Positions 25,002 through 34,234 of a stretch of DNA of 64,000 nucleotides are shown here, one piece after another; the first letter of the stretch is position 1, and every line of letters starts with the position of its first letter. The DNA is from Metasolibacillus meyeri (GTDB taxonomy: Bacteria > Bacillota > Bacilli > Bacillales_A > Planococcaceae). The position numbers and the translations under genes are program-made. Below the pieces are notes generated by a model that searched no databases, was not told the origin of the DNA, and worked only from the letters and a program-made list of their open reading frames with translations. The stretch covers positions 1 to 64,000 of the forward strand of contig NZ_PYWN01000006.1 in assembly GCF_003049505.1 (NCBI RefSeq), read 5' to 3'.

Positions 25002-26444
25002 ATGAATAAAGTATTTATTGCATTGCTGCTCGTAACAGCGCTTGCTGCAATTGAAGGAACAATTGTGAGCACAGCGATTCCAAGCATCACCGCTGATTTA
25101 TTAGGCGTGGATTTAATCAGCTGGATTTACTCTGCCTATCTATTAGCTACGGCGATTGCAGCGATTATCTTTGGTAAGCTAGCTGATTTATTCGGACGTA
25201 AACGAATGATTATCATCGGTATTATTATTTTCTTAGTCGGTTCGATTTTATGCGGCTTAGCACAAACGATGGAGCAGTTAATTGTTTTCCGCGCCATTCA
25301 AGGGATTGGAGCAGGTTCCATTTTACCAATTACATTAACGATGGTTGGTGAGCTATTTAAAACAGAGAAGGAACGTGCAAAAGGGCAAAGCTATTTAAGC
25401 ATGGTATGGGGCGTATCTGGCGTGATTGGTCCATTATGTGGAGGCTTTATCGTCGATCAAGTTTCATGGCATTTTATTTTCTTCATTAACGTACCATTTG
25501 GTTTAGCCTCTATTTATTTAATTGCGAAGCATTACAGCGAGCAATTGGAGGCGGTGAAGCGCAAAATTGATTATTTAGGCGCTGTACTATTTACAATCGG
25601 TACAGTGGCACTTTTATATGTCATTATTGATAACAGTAAAACGCAGGCGTGGTTATCTAACCAGTCGTTGCTAATATATGCGGTAGCAATCGTGTTTTTA
25701 GCGATTTTCGTTCGTGTGGAACTAAAGGCAGAGGAGCCGATTATTCCGCTAACCTTGTTTAAAAATAGCCGATTAATGGTCATCAATGCGTTAACATTAT
25801 GTGCGATGTCCATCGTAATTGGCGTAACGGTGTATATCCCAATCTTTGCACAAAGTGTGCTTGGTAAAAATGCGACACAGGCAGGCTTGTTATTAACGCC
25901 AATGTCAATCTTTTGGACAGTAAATTCGATTATGGCGGGCCATTTAATCGGGCGCTTAACGAATAAGCGCATTATTCAAATGGGAACAATCTTGTTGATG
26001 GCAGGTGCGTTTTTACTTTCGAGATTATCGGATGGGTCAAGCGATTTCAGCGTTTACATTGGCTCATCGTTAATCGGGCTTGGTATGGGCTTTATTATGC
26101 CAATGCTCATGATTTCCATTCAAAAGGTAGCCGATCCGAAGCAACTTGGCACATCCATCGGGCTGAATTCCTTTACGAATACATTTAGCCAAGCTGTTGG
26201 CGCTGCGTTTTTCGGGATGATTTTCAATTTGATTACGAGCGAAAAAATGGCTTCACTAGGCAAAGGGGAAATTCAGTTAAATGGCGAATTTGCAAAGGGT
26301 GGCTTCAGCGCGGATGAAGTAAGTTTCTTAAAGGAAACGATTGCGAGCGGCATCAGCTATATTTACATAGCGGCACTACTTTTTGCCGTTTGTACATTTA
26401 TTTTCTCATTTTTTATTGCGACAAAATCAAGATCGCAAGTGTAA
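25002..26444 (+). CDS. MFS multidrug exporter, DHA2 (EmrB/QacA) type
   Basis: This 480-residue transporter has about 14 membrane helices. Marks of the drug:H+ antiporter-2 family are 'LDxT'-like 'AAIEGTIVSTAIPSI' in helix 1, motif A 'GKLADLFGRKRMI' in the first cytoplasmic loop and the motif C-like 'GVSGVIGPLCGGFI' in helix 5. It should export hydrophobic or cationic compounds using the proton gradient. I chose the ATG at 25002 because AAAGGTGA lies just before it; an in-frame ATG ten codons upstream has no ribosome binding site. No TetR or MarR regulator lies nearby. It is followed by repeat copy B with its terminator-like end. Confidence 0.9.
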   Translation: MNKVFIALLLVTALAAIEGTIVSTAIPSITADLLGVDLISWIYSAYLLATAIAAIIFGKLADLFGRKRMIIIGIIIFLVGSILCGLAQTMEQLIVFRAIQGIGAGSILPITLTMVGELFKTEKERAKGQSYLSMVWGVSGVIGPLCGGFIVDQVSWHFIFFINVPFGLASIYLIAKHYSEQLEAVKRKIDYLGAVLFTIGTVALLYVIIDNSKTQAWLSNQSLLIYAVAIVFLAIFVRVELKAEEPIIPLTLFKNSRLMVINALTLCAMSIVIGVTVYIPIFAQSVLGKNATQAGLLLTPMSIFWTVNSIMAGHLIGRLTNKRIIQMGTILLMAGAFLLSRLSDGSSDFSVYIGSSLIGLGMGFIMPMLMISIQKVADPKQLGTSIGLNSFTNTFSQAVGAAFFGMIFNLITSEKMASLGKGEIQLNGEFAKGGFSADEVSFLKETIASGISYIYIAALLFAVCTFIFSFFIATKSRSQV

Positions 26445-26518
26445 AAAGGGACGGAATTGCCCAAAAAGTTGGAATCACTTTTGAATAATGAAAAATCCAG
26501 ATGATTGATTGAAAGAAA

Positions 26519-26766
26519 AGGCAATGAAGCGTGTGTTTTCGAATTTTCTAGTTCAAAGGTAACGATTCGCCCGCAAGGCAACCGTTTTCGCCCGTAAGAT
26601 AGCGAAATTTGCCCGCAAGGCAACCGTTTTCGCCCGCAAGATAGCGAAATTTGCCCACAAAACGCTCATTTTCGCCCGCAAGGCAACCACATTCACTCAA
26701 TTAAACTCAAAAATAGGAGCTTGTCTAAAAAGATGATATTTTTTGGACGGCTCCTTTTTATTTGTA
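26519..26766 (+). repeat. Interspersed element, full copy B, with 42-bp tandem units and a terminator
   Basis: The element begins with 'TTTTCTAGTTCAAAGGTAAC' (partly 26545-26563), carries 2.9 tandem units of 42 bp (26566-26607, 26608-26649 with 2 differences, 26650-26691 more diverged), then 'TTCACTCAATTAAACTC' and a hairpin AGGAGC...GGCTCCT (26716-26754) followed by TTTTTA. It probably ends transcription of the MFS gene. Copies A and C share the same order of parts. Confidence 0.75.
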
Positions 26767-26851
26767 GAACATTTGTTCTTTTTGTGTTAACAAATAAATA
26801 AAAACATGCTATAATGACAACATCAACTAATTCTGTAAGGAGAACTTTCAA

Positions 26852-27157
26852 TTGAGCGAACAAAAATTAGATTTGATTTTAAGTGAGTTACAGAAAGTGA
26901 ATGAACGTATAGCAACGATTGGCCAACGTGTAACAAATATTGACACAAAGCAACAACGCCACGGTGAACATATTCAGCAGTTGATTCAGCTCGTTGTGGT
27001 AACAAATGAGAATCTTACTAAATTGGAAGCAGCTACGCTAAAGCGTTTCGGTCAAGTAGATTGCGGTCTCCGTATGCTAGAAGCTGATTTTGATTTAATC
27101 CTTCCAAAAACAAATGAGCATGAGCGCGATATTAATCGATTGAAGCATGTGGAATAA
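26852..27157 (+). CDS. Small coiled-coil protein
   Basis: This 101-residue protein is almost all alpha-helical with heptad-like spacing ('LSELQKVNERIATIGQRVTNIDTKQQRHGEHIQQLIQLV'). It has no membrane segment and no catalytic motif. The TTG start at 26852 has AAGGAG 10 bases upstream and a clear promoter-like TATAAT near 26809. It resembles in style the coiled-coil protein at 58987-59445, though direct homology is uncertain. The function is unknown. Confidence 0.7.
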   Translation: MSEQKLDLILSELQKVNERIATIGQRVTNIDTKQQRHGEHIQQLIQLVVVTNENLTKLEAATLKRFGQVDCGLRMLEADFDLILPKTNEHERDINRLKHVE

Positions 27158-27204
27158 GCACAGCTGTCCAGAAAATGTTACACTTCTAGACAGCTATGCT
27201 TTTC
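27156..27204 (+). terminator. Rho-independent terminator
   Basis: AAGCA + AGCTGTC (27156-27168) pairs with GACAGCT + TGCTT (27189-27201), with small bulges, and ends in a T-run. Confidence 0.7.
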
Positions 27205-27252
27205 ACAATAGACTTCTGCGCTAGTATCAATCAATTATAATTATCCTCTTCT

Positions 27253-29118
27253 CTATAGCTCTTTCTTTTCATCGCTACAAAGATAATTGTTCATCGTAGA
27301 ATGTTTAAGAGACATTTCAGAAAAGTGCGTTGCTTGTGCATTTGGTGCTTGTTTCTTGTTTGTAAGTGTGCAATGTTCAAGATTTGCTTTTGAATGGTGA
27401 GAAATATCGATATTCATCATATTTCCTCCTGTTAGCTGGGTTTTGAGTAGCTTAATCGTCGAATGCAAAGTAGCGATTAACTGCGTATCTTGATGCTGCA
27501 TTATTTGGCAATTCTCAATGCGTGCATCGCAATAATTACTAAGGGCAATCGCATGTTGAAGCCCCTTTTCAATAAGGCTATCCAACAGCACAAGTGAGCC
27601 ATGATTCATCACGATCTGCTGCAAAGGATGTGCGGATATGGTGCTGCGTGTAATATGAAGGAGACAATTATTCGTAGTTTGAATCGCTTCAGCACGCCCA
27701 TTACACAGTTTTGATTCAACAATATAAATTTTTGTCGAATTATTTCCTGTAATTTGTGCATCATTTCCGTCATAAATTGTACTTTTTGTCATATATAATA
27801 ATGAGGAGTCCGCAATATACATACCTTTGCCACGAATGAATTTACTTTTGTTTATCGTAATATTTGATTTTTTTGTTGCGATAATATGTGATAGCTTGTT
27901 ATCTGAAAAGCGGTTGTTTTCTAACATAACCGCCGCCTCATGCTGCGCAGTTAAGCCATATCCATTATTTCTTATAATTTGACTACTAAGTGCAATGAGT
28001 TCACTATCATGAACCGCTATGGCGGATTGTTGATGATTGCTAATGACGCTGTCAAGCAATGTACAATGTGAATGTTGTTGTGCGACAATTCCTTGTAGCC
28101 CTGTGCAAAATGTACATTGCTCAATAGAGGCATTGGCATGTTCGGATAGCAATAATTGAATGGATAACTGATGCTTAAATACCGTGCGAGAAAAATGGGC
28201 GACAGACTTTTCCTGTAACTGAACCCCGATTTTGGAAGGGCCATGTAGTGTGCTGTTTGTCATGAATAATGCAGACTGTGCAGTGCTAGAAATATGCGCG
28301 TCGCTATTTTGCCAAAAATGACAATGCTCAATTGTTGCCTCTGCACATTGGACAAGCTGTAAGCCATATTTTCTGCTATATTGGACTTTACAATTTTCCA
28401 TTTGAAGCGTGCAACTGTGCATGACAATTTGTGTCATTAGATGATGCTGAATAATGGTGTTTTGTAGCTTTACGACACTGTTCTGTTCACCATGTATTGC
28501 ATTGTTATAACCATGTTCAATCGTACTATCATGGATCAATAACTCGCTGTTGTTTTGAGCTAACAATTGGATATGACGCTGCTTCATAAAATGACATTGT
28601 GTGATGTTCGCTTTTGCATGCTCTTTTAACACAACGGCATGTAAGGCATCTTCAAAGCGACAATTGACAAGCTCTATTTGCGCGTGAGTTACAATAATAG
28701 AAGACGTGTGACATGTTGTAAAATGACAATTGCTCAGAACTGCACCGCCATTATTTGTTATGGCAATAGGTGTGTTTGTGATGATGCATTCAGTCATATT
28801 AAGTTGTCCACCACGAACAATTACATGTTCACTTTCTTTAAAATGGCATTGATGAAATAGAGCAGTACCCTCAATGATGATTTGCTTATTTTGTTGAAAT
28901 TTGATTTGTTCAAAATGCACTGTTACTCCTTTTGGAATCGTTATAGAGCCAGTAATCGTTGCTTTGTTGCCTGACAATTTTAATGATTGGCTGATAAACA
29001 GAGGCATATGATATGAACCAGACATTAGTAGGAGACGATCGTTATGTCGTGCCTTTTTTAATGCATTCGGCAATGTTTGACAAAAAGAAAATTTGGAAGC
29101 AGAAACTTTATGTAGCAT
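27253..29118 (-). CDS. Right-handed parallel beta-helix repeat protein
   Basis: This 621-residue protein is made of about 22-25-residue coils of the form 'xxIxxxSxFxxxxxxAIxxxxxA', for example 'ANASIEQCTFCTGLQGIVAQQHS'. This is the pattern of a right-handed parallel beta-helix (pectate-lyase-like or NosD-like, PF13229). The N-terminal 'FCQTLPNALKKARHNDRLLLMSG' matches the leader of such folds, where a first strand sets the register. No signal peptide or membrane helix is visible, so it is probably cytoplasmic. Cysteine and histidine are unusually frequent. No catalytic residues were recognised. It could be a binding protein or part of a larger machine; I infer no function. Confidence 0.75.
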   Translation of the reverse strand: MLHKVSASKFSFCQTLPNALKKARHNDRLLLMSGSYHMPLFISQSLKLSGNKATITGSITIPKGVTVHFEQIKFQQNKQIIIEGTALFHQCHFKESEHVIVRGGQLNMTECIITNTPIAITNNGGAVLSNCHFTTCHTSSIIVTHAQIELVNCRFEDALHAVVLKEHAKANITQCHFMKQRHIQLLAQNNSELLIHDSTIEHGYNNAIHGEQNSVVKLQNTIIQHHLMTQIVMHSCTLQMENCKVQYSRKYGLQLVQCAEATIEHCHFWQNSDAHISSTAQSALFMTNSTLHGPSKIGVQLQEKSVAHFSRTVFKHQLSIQLLLSEHANASIEQCTFCTGLQGIVAQQHSHCTLLDSVISNHQQSAIAVHDSELIALSSQIIRNNGYGLTAQHEAAVMLENNRFSDNKLSHIIATKKSNITINKSKFIRGKGMYIADSSLLYMTKSTIYDGNDAQITGNNSTKIYIVESKLCNGRAEAIQTTNNCLLHITRSTISAHPLQQIVMNHGSLVLLDSLIEKGLQHAIALSNYCDARIENCQIMQHQDTQLIATLHSTIKLLKTQLTGGNMMNIDISHHSKANLEHCTLTNKKQAPNAQATHFSEMSLKHSTMNNYLCSDEKKEL

Positions 29119-29306
29119 AGCAAGGAAACCTCATTTCATGTTATTTTCCTTGTCAGTATAACCAGAAATAGTAAATATTTTTCAGTGGTATAATAAAAAA
29201 ATAAATAGTATATAAAAATCTAAAAATTCAAAAATTTATTCAATTTGAGCTATGAAAATAGTAGGGCATCTATTACAATAGAAGTAGATATACACGGAGG
29301 CGCATT

Positions 29307-30137
29307 ATGACAACAATTTATGAACCATTGCTGCAAATGGATCACCTGCAAAGGGAGCAATACATGCAAGTGCATAGTGAGGAAGTACTAGCTGGATTAT
29401 TGCAGCATATCGGCTACGCGAATAATGAACATCATGATAAAATTGTTTATCGTCTTTTTGGTGAACTGATGACGGGGGCACTGTTTTCCAAGGAGCAACT
29501 TGTGCGCACAACACTCGCATTGCCGACGAATGATTATTTGTTTAAAAATATCGCAAATAGCGATACAGATAGCGTATTTACGCGTTCATTTTCAGCACTT
29601 TGGCTTGTTTATTTATTGTATTCGGATCGTGAGCTTTCCTTTTTAACGAAAGAGGAAGCACAGTTTGTGATGGTCGCAGCGAGTCGTTATTTGGAAAGGG
29701 AACAAGATGTGCGTGGTTTTGTAGAGGGGCAAGGCTGGGCACATAGTGTAGCACATGGTGCTGATTTATTTGCGATGTTGCTAACACATCCACATCTCCC
29801 ACCACATGTCGTGCCTGTTCTTTTACAAGGTATCAAGTCGACATTTTGGAAAGGAACGGTTTATGGGGTGGAAGAGGAAGAACGTTTAGCACAAATTTTT
29901 GAGCAGTTAGTCAAAACGGATTTCCCAGAAGAAGTATGTATTGAATGGGTGGAACAAGTTTTCGATAAATTAACCTTGCAACGTGAAAATGAAGGCTATA
30001 CGATGCAGTTTTTCAATGCCAGAATGAATGTTTTGCGCTTTATGCGTACATTATACTTTACATTAAAGTTTTCGCATAAAATGCCGCAGTTACAAGGAGT
30101 CGTTTCAATTTTTATTGGAAAGTGGACAAAATTATGA
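29307..30137 (+). CDS. DUF2785-family protein
   Basis: This 276-residue, mainly helical protein has the signature 'EGQGWAHSVAHGADLFAML' (about residues 138-156), which I recognise as the core of the DUF2785 family. The His/Glu/Asp content of the motif could bind a metal or substrate, but the family has no known reaction. GGAGGC lies 7 bases before ATG 29307. It is divergent from the beta-helix gene and followed by a hypothetical gene whose first in-frame codons overlap its end. Confidence 0.8.
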   Translation: MTTIYEPLLQMDHLQREQYMQVHSEEVLAGLLQHIGYANNEHHDKIVYRLFGELMTGALFSKEQLVRTTLALPTNDYLFKNIANSDTDSVFTRSFSALWLVYLLYSDRELSFLTKEEAQFVMVAASRYLEREQDVRGFVEGQGWAHSVAHGADLFAMLLTHPHLPPHVVPVLLQGIKSTFWKGTVYGVEEEERLAQIFEQLVKTDFPEEVCIEWVEQVFDKLTLQRENEGYTMQFFNARMNVLRFMRTLYFTLKFSHKMPQLQGVVSIFIGKWTKL

Positions 30138-30178
30138 TGCGAAAAAAAGCATATTTGGAAAGGGAAAGGATGTGCCAA

Positions 30179-30808
30179 ATGGAACGTAAATCTATTCAAA
30201 AATATCATACAATTTTTTCGATTGAAGAGGGGAAAATCAATCAGTTCTTTCAAGTATATGATACCTTTCAATATTTATTACCATTATTAGAACATCAACC
30301 TGCAGAGAATGTAGAATGGCGCATGGTGTTCAACAATTGGCTATTTTTCTCTACGGAAGATACAGAGCTACGTATTTGTCCTACAAAGAGCAAGGTTCAT
30401 AACCCAACGAGTGTGCTATTTCAGGAATTGTTGAAGCGGCCGCTAATGAAACAAACTAAGTGGGAAGTTATGCATAACGAGCAGTACACCTTTATTGCTG
30501 CAGTGACAATCTCAATGGAAGTACTAAATTGGTACAAGCAGAGCGTCCATATAAAGAAGGATGAGTTTCAAATTATTTCGACAATTCTAACGGATTATGT
30601 AAAAGGTATACAAAACGGACAAGAGTGTAAGCTAGTAAAGATGACGTCTATGTTAATGGAACAGATGACAGCTAACTCAAATCTAACGTTAGAGCTCGAC
30701 TACTGCTTGATGGATGCAATGGTGAAAGCAAAAAAGCTTTATGAGCTTTTTTATGATAAGAAGGATTTTTCCTGTTATAAGGAAATGCAATATACGAAGC
30801 TGTGCTAA
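30179..30808 (+). CDS. Hypothetical protein
   Basis: This protein of about 209 residues is hydrophilic with mixed secondary structure and no membrane segment. I recognise no domain. The ATG at 30179 is preferred because AAAGGA lies 8 nt upstream. Earlier in-frame starts (30122, 30137) would overlap the DUF2785 gene and lack a ribosome binding site. It probably forms an operon with the DUF2785 gene. The transcript may end in the AT-rich region before the aconitase promoter. Confidence 0.55.
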   Translation: MERKSIQKYHTIFSIEEGKINQFFQVYDTFQYLLPLLEHQPAENVEWRMVFNNWLFFSTEDTELRICPTKSKVHNPTSVLFQELLKRPLMKQTKWEVMHNEQYTFIAAVTISMEVLNWYKQSVHIKKDEFQIISTILTDYVKGIQNGQECKLVKMTSMLMEQMTANSNLTLELDYCLMDAMVKAKKLYELFYDKKDFSCYKEMQYTKLC

Positions 30809-30830
30809 AAGCTGTAAATTGATAAGGGTC

Positions 30831-30845
30831 ATAAAAAAAACTTAT
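30831..30845 (+). promoter_or_regulatory. Putative CcpC box upstream of aconitase
   Basis: ATAA (30831-30834), 7 nt, TTAT (30842-30845) exactly match the ATAA-N7-TTAT dyad that CcpC uses at citB in Bacillus. A possible promoter follows (TTTACT 30869-30874, 17 nt, TATCAT 30892-30897), which places the dyad near -70. Citrate-responsive repression is inferred. The site is AT-rich, so chance is possible. Confidence 0.5.
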
Positions 30846-30966
30846 CGCAAAACATAATATTAATGTAATTTACTTATGTATAAAAGTAAGCTATCATAAG
30901 AACTGGAGAAAAGAAGCTTTACAATAAATAATCTTTTCAAAATAAGAAAATATAGGGGGAACAAAA

Positions 30967-33672
30967 ATGGCACAAGAGAATTTACACAACAGCCGCGCTT
31001 CATTTGAGGTAAATGGTAAGACATATAACTACTACCGTTTAGCTGCAATTGAAGAAGCTGGTATTGCAAACGTTTCACGCCTTCCTTATTCAATTAAAGT
31101 ATTATTAGAATCAGTTTTACGTCAATATGACAACTATGTAATCAAAGAAGATCACGTAAATGAATTAGCTAAATGGGGTAAAGATGCAAATACAGAAGCA
31201 GAAGTACCATTCAAGCCATCACGTGTAGTATTACAAGACTTCACAGGTGTACCTGTAGTAGTTGATTTAGCTTCATTACGTTCAGCGATGAAAGAAATGG
31301 GCGGCGACCCAGCAAAAATTAATCCAGCGATTCCAGTTGACCTTGTAATTGACCACTCAGTACAAGTTGACAAATACGGTAATGCTGCTGCTTTACAAGC
31401 AAACATGGATTTAGAGTTCGAGCGTAACGCTGAGCGTTACAACTTCCTAAAATGGGCACAAACTGCGTATGACAACTTCCGCGCTGTACCACCAGCAACA
31501 GGGATTGTTCACCAAGTAAACTTAGAGTACTTAGCACCAGTTGTGCACGTAAAAGAAAATGCAGATGGCACATTTGAAACTTACCCAGATTCAGTAGTAG
31601 GTACTGACTCACATACAACAATGATCAACGGTCTTGGCGTTCTTGGATGGGGTGTAGGTGGTATCGAGGCAGAAGCAGGTATGCTTGGTCAACCTTCATA
31701 CTTCCCAATTCCAGAAGTTATCGGTGTGAAATTAGTTGGTGAACTACCAAACGGTGCAACAGCAACTGACTTAGCATTAAAAGTAACACAAGTATTACGT
31801 CAACGCGGCGTAGTAGGCAAATTTGTTGAGTTCTTCGGTCCTGGTATTACAAAATTACCATTAGCTGACCGTGCAACAATTTCAAACATGGCGCCAGAAT
31901 ACGGTGCAACATGTGGTTTCTTCGCAATCGACGACGAATCATTAAACTATATGCGTTTAACAGGTCGTGACGAAGAGCATATCGCAGTTGTTGAAGGCTA
32001 CTTAAAAGCGAATGATATGTGGTTCAAACCTGAGTTAGAGCCAGTTTACACAGATGTAATCGAGTTAAACTTAGCAGATATCGAGCCAAACTTATCAGGT
32101 CCAAAACGTCCACAAGACTTAATTCCTTTATCAAAAATGAAGGAAACATACCGTGGTTCTGTTGTAGCACCACAAGGTACACAAGGCTTTGGTTTAACTG
32201 AGGACGAATTTGCAAAAACTTCTGTAGCAAAATTTGCAGAAGGTGATGTAGAAATTCCAACAGGTGCTGTAGCAATCGCTGCAATCACATCTTGTACAAA
32301 TACATCAAACCCATACGTTTTAATCGCAGCTGGTTTAGTAGCGAAAAAAGCGGTAGAGCGTGGCATCAAGCCTGCAAAATGGGTAAAAACATCTTTAGCA
32401 CCAGGTTCTAAAGTTGTAACAGGTTACTTAGAAGCTTCTGGCTTACAAAAGTACTTCGATGAAATCGGCTTTAACACAGTTGGTTATGGCTGTACAACAT
32501 GTATCGGTAACTCTGGTCCATTATTACCAGAAATCGAAGATGCAATTAAAGACAATGACTTATTCGTAACATCTGTACTTTCTGGTAACCGTAACTTCGA
32601 AGGTCGTGTACACCCATTAGTAAAAGCCAACTTCTTAGCTTCACCACCATTAGTAGTGGCGTATGCGTTAGCTGGTACAGTGGATATCGACTTACAAAAA
32701 GATGCCATTGCAACAGACAAAGATGGCAACGATGTATTCTTCGCAGACATCTGGCCATCAACTGAAGAAGTAAATGCAGTATTAGGTGAAGTTGTAACAC
32801 GTGAACTATTCCAAAAAGAATATGAAACAGTATTCACAGCGAACGAAGCTTGGAATGCAATTGAAACTTCAACTGAATCATTATATACATTTGATGACAA
32901 ATCAACGTATATCCAAAACCCACCGTTCTTCACAGGTTTATCAAAAGAGCCAGACGCAATCGGATCGCTTGATAACTTACGTGTAATGGCGAAATTCGGT
33001 GATTCAATTACAACTGACCATATTTCTCCAGCAGGTGCAATCGGTAAAGATACACCAGCAGGTAAATATTTAATCGAAAACGGTGTGGCAATTCGCGACT
33101 TCAACTCTTACGGTTCTCGTCGTGGTAACCACGAAGTAATGATGCGCGGTACATTCGCGAACATCCGTATTCGTAACCAAGTTGCTCCAGGTACAGAAGG
33201 TGGTTTCACTACTTACTGGCCAACAGGTGAAGTAGAGTATATCTACGATGCATGTATGAAATACCAAGAGCAAGGCACTGGCTTAGTAGTACTTGCTGGT
33301 AATGACTACGGTATGGGTTCTTCTCGTGACTGGGCAGCCAAAGGTACATTCTTACTTGGCGTGAAAACAGTTATCGCACAAAGCTATGAGCGTATTCACC
33401 GTTCTAACCTAGTTATGATGGGCGTATTACCATTACAATATTTAAATGGTGATTCTGCTGATTCATTAGGCTTAACTGGTGAAGAAACAATTTCTGTTAA
33501 CATCACAGACGCTGTAAAGCCACGTGATATTTTAACAGTAACAGCGACATCTCCAGATGGCACTGTGAAAACATTTGATGCGTTAGCTCGTTTCGATTCA
33601 GAAGTAGAAGTAGACTACTACCGTCATGGTGGTATCCTACAAATGGTACTACGCGCGAAAGCAGCTGAGTAA
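30967..33672 (+). CDS. acnA: Aconitate hydratase
   Basis: This 901-residue aconitase converts citrate to isocitrate in the TCA cycle, and when iron is low can act as an RNA-binding protein. The three [4Fe-4S] cysteines are Cys443 ('[10 protein letters not shown]'), Cys509 and Cys512 ('[14 protein letters not shown]'). Catalytic segments '[24 protein letters not shown]' and '[15 protein letters not shown]' are present, as is '[16 protein letters not shown]' in the swivelling domain. Length matches AcnA/CitB (about 900-910). The ribosome binding site is AGGGGG before ATG 30967. A CcpC-like dyad lies upstream and a strong terminator follows, so it is monocistronic. Its codon use is strongly biased (ACA, GTA, CGT), as in highly expressed genes. 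Confidence 0.98.
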   Translation: MAQENLHNSRASFEVNGKTYNYYRLAAIEEAGIANVSRLPYSIKVLLESVLRQYDNYVIKEDHVNELAKWGKDANTEAEVPFKPSRVVLQDFTGVPVVVDLASLRSAMKEMGGDPAKINPAIPVDLVIDHSVQVDKYGNAAALQANMDLEFERNAERYNFLKWAQTAYDNFRAVPPATGIVHQVNLEYLAPVVHVKENADGTFETYPDSVVGTDSHTTMINGLGVLGWGVGGIEAEAGMLGQPSYFPIPEVIGVKLVGELPNGATATDLALKVTQVLRQRGVVGKFVEFFGPGITKLPLADRATISNMAPEYGATCGFFAIDDESLNYMRLTGRDEEHIAVVEGYLKANDMWFKPELEPVYTDVIELNLADIEPNLSGPKRPQDLIPLSKMKETYRGSVVAPQGTQGFGLTEDEFAKTSVAKFAEGDVEIPTGAVAIAAITSCTNTSNPYVLIAAGLVAKKAVERGIKPAKWVKTSLAPGSKVVTGYLEASGLQKYFDEIGFNTVGYGCTTCIGNSGPLLPEIEDAIKDNDLFVTSVLSGNRNFEGRVHPLVKANFLASPPLVVAYALAGTVDIDLQKDAIATDKDGNDVFFADIWPSTEEVNAVLGEVVTRELFQKEYETVFTANEAWNAIETSTESLYTFDDKSTYIQNPPFFTGLSKEPDAIGSLDNLRVMAKFGDSITTDHISPAGAIGKDTPAGKYLIENGVAIRDFNSYGSRRGNHEVMMRGTFANIRIRNQVAPGTEGGFTTYWPTGEVEYIYDACMKYQEQGTGLVVLAGNDYGMGSSRDWAAKGTFLLGVKTVIAQSYERIHRSNLVMMGVLPLQYLNGDSADSLGLTGEETISVNITDAVKPRDILTVTATSPDGTVKTFDALARFDSEVEVDYYRHGGILQMVLRAKAAE

Positions 33673-33682
33673 TCATAAAAAT

Positions 33683-33730
33683 AGCTGTCAGGAAAGCAGG
33701 TGAATATCTGTCTTTCCTGACAGCTTTTTA
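33683..33730 (+). terminator. Terminator of acnA
   Basis: AGCTGTCAGGAAAG (33683-33696) and CTTTCCTGACAGCT (33712-33725) form a perfect 14-bp stem followed by a T-run. Confidence 0.92.
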
Positions 33731-33739
33731 TTTTGATTC

Positions 33740-34110
33740 AACTTCTTTCAGCAATATTTTTTGTATCGAAAGCGAAGCAGCAGATACAGAAATCTCCCAT
33801 CTCTATAGGTGGCGAGATGAATGCCAGCATTAGACCTGCTTCAGTGAGTGTTCAAACACCGACTGAGAAAGAGGAACTCAGTCTAAGAACGCCATGTCCT
33901 ATGGCAACGACTGCGTGACCAACATCGTGTTGGCCTAAGCCTCCGGCGGATGTCACAGATTTTGAAGGGAGGTCTGCACGATGTAGGTCAGTTAACCGTT
34001 GTCACAGGAGGTGACACTTTTAGGTTAACTTCTGCTATGAGCGAGCTCAAAAAATCTGGACGCAATTACGCCGAGGCGTAATTGATTAAAATGAACCTTC
34101 ATTACTAAAC
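33740..34110 (+). ncRNA. Densely structured non-coding block, repeat-family member
   Basis: Many small stems occur in order: CCAACA/TGTTGG (33919-33933), AGTTAAC/GTTAACT (33990-34030) enclosing TGTCAC/GTGACA (34000-34016), and CAATTACGC/GCGTAATTG (34063-34084). A short frame within it reads 'KSPISIGGEMNASIRPAS'. The block ends in 'AAAATGAACCTTCATTA'. Its start ('TTTTTTGTATCGAAAGCG') is shared with 55361-55400, and the GAACCTTC end with 60918-60933. It may be the structured tail of a decayed insertion element or a free repeat RNA. The class is not identified. Confidence 0.45.
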
Positions 34111-34234
34111 TTCTCTTTTTACTCTAAAGTTTGGAAAATCGTCATATTTTCAAAGAAATCCTACCAAATAACTGGATTTGCTCACCATATTTATGTAAAA
34201 TAAGATTATATTGATTTTTTAGGGGGCTTTATCA

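Noticed and set aside
26566-26691. Tandem units considered as a CRISPR array
   Set aside because: Units are contiguous without unique spacers and no cas genes are near.
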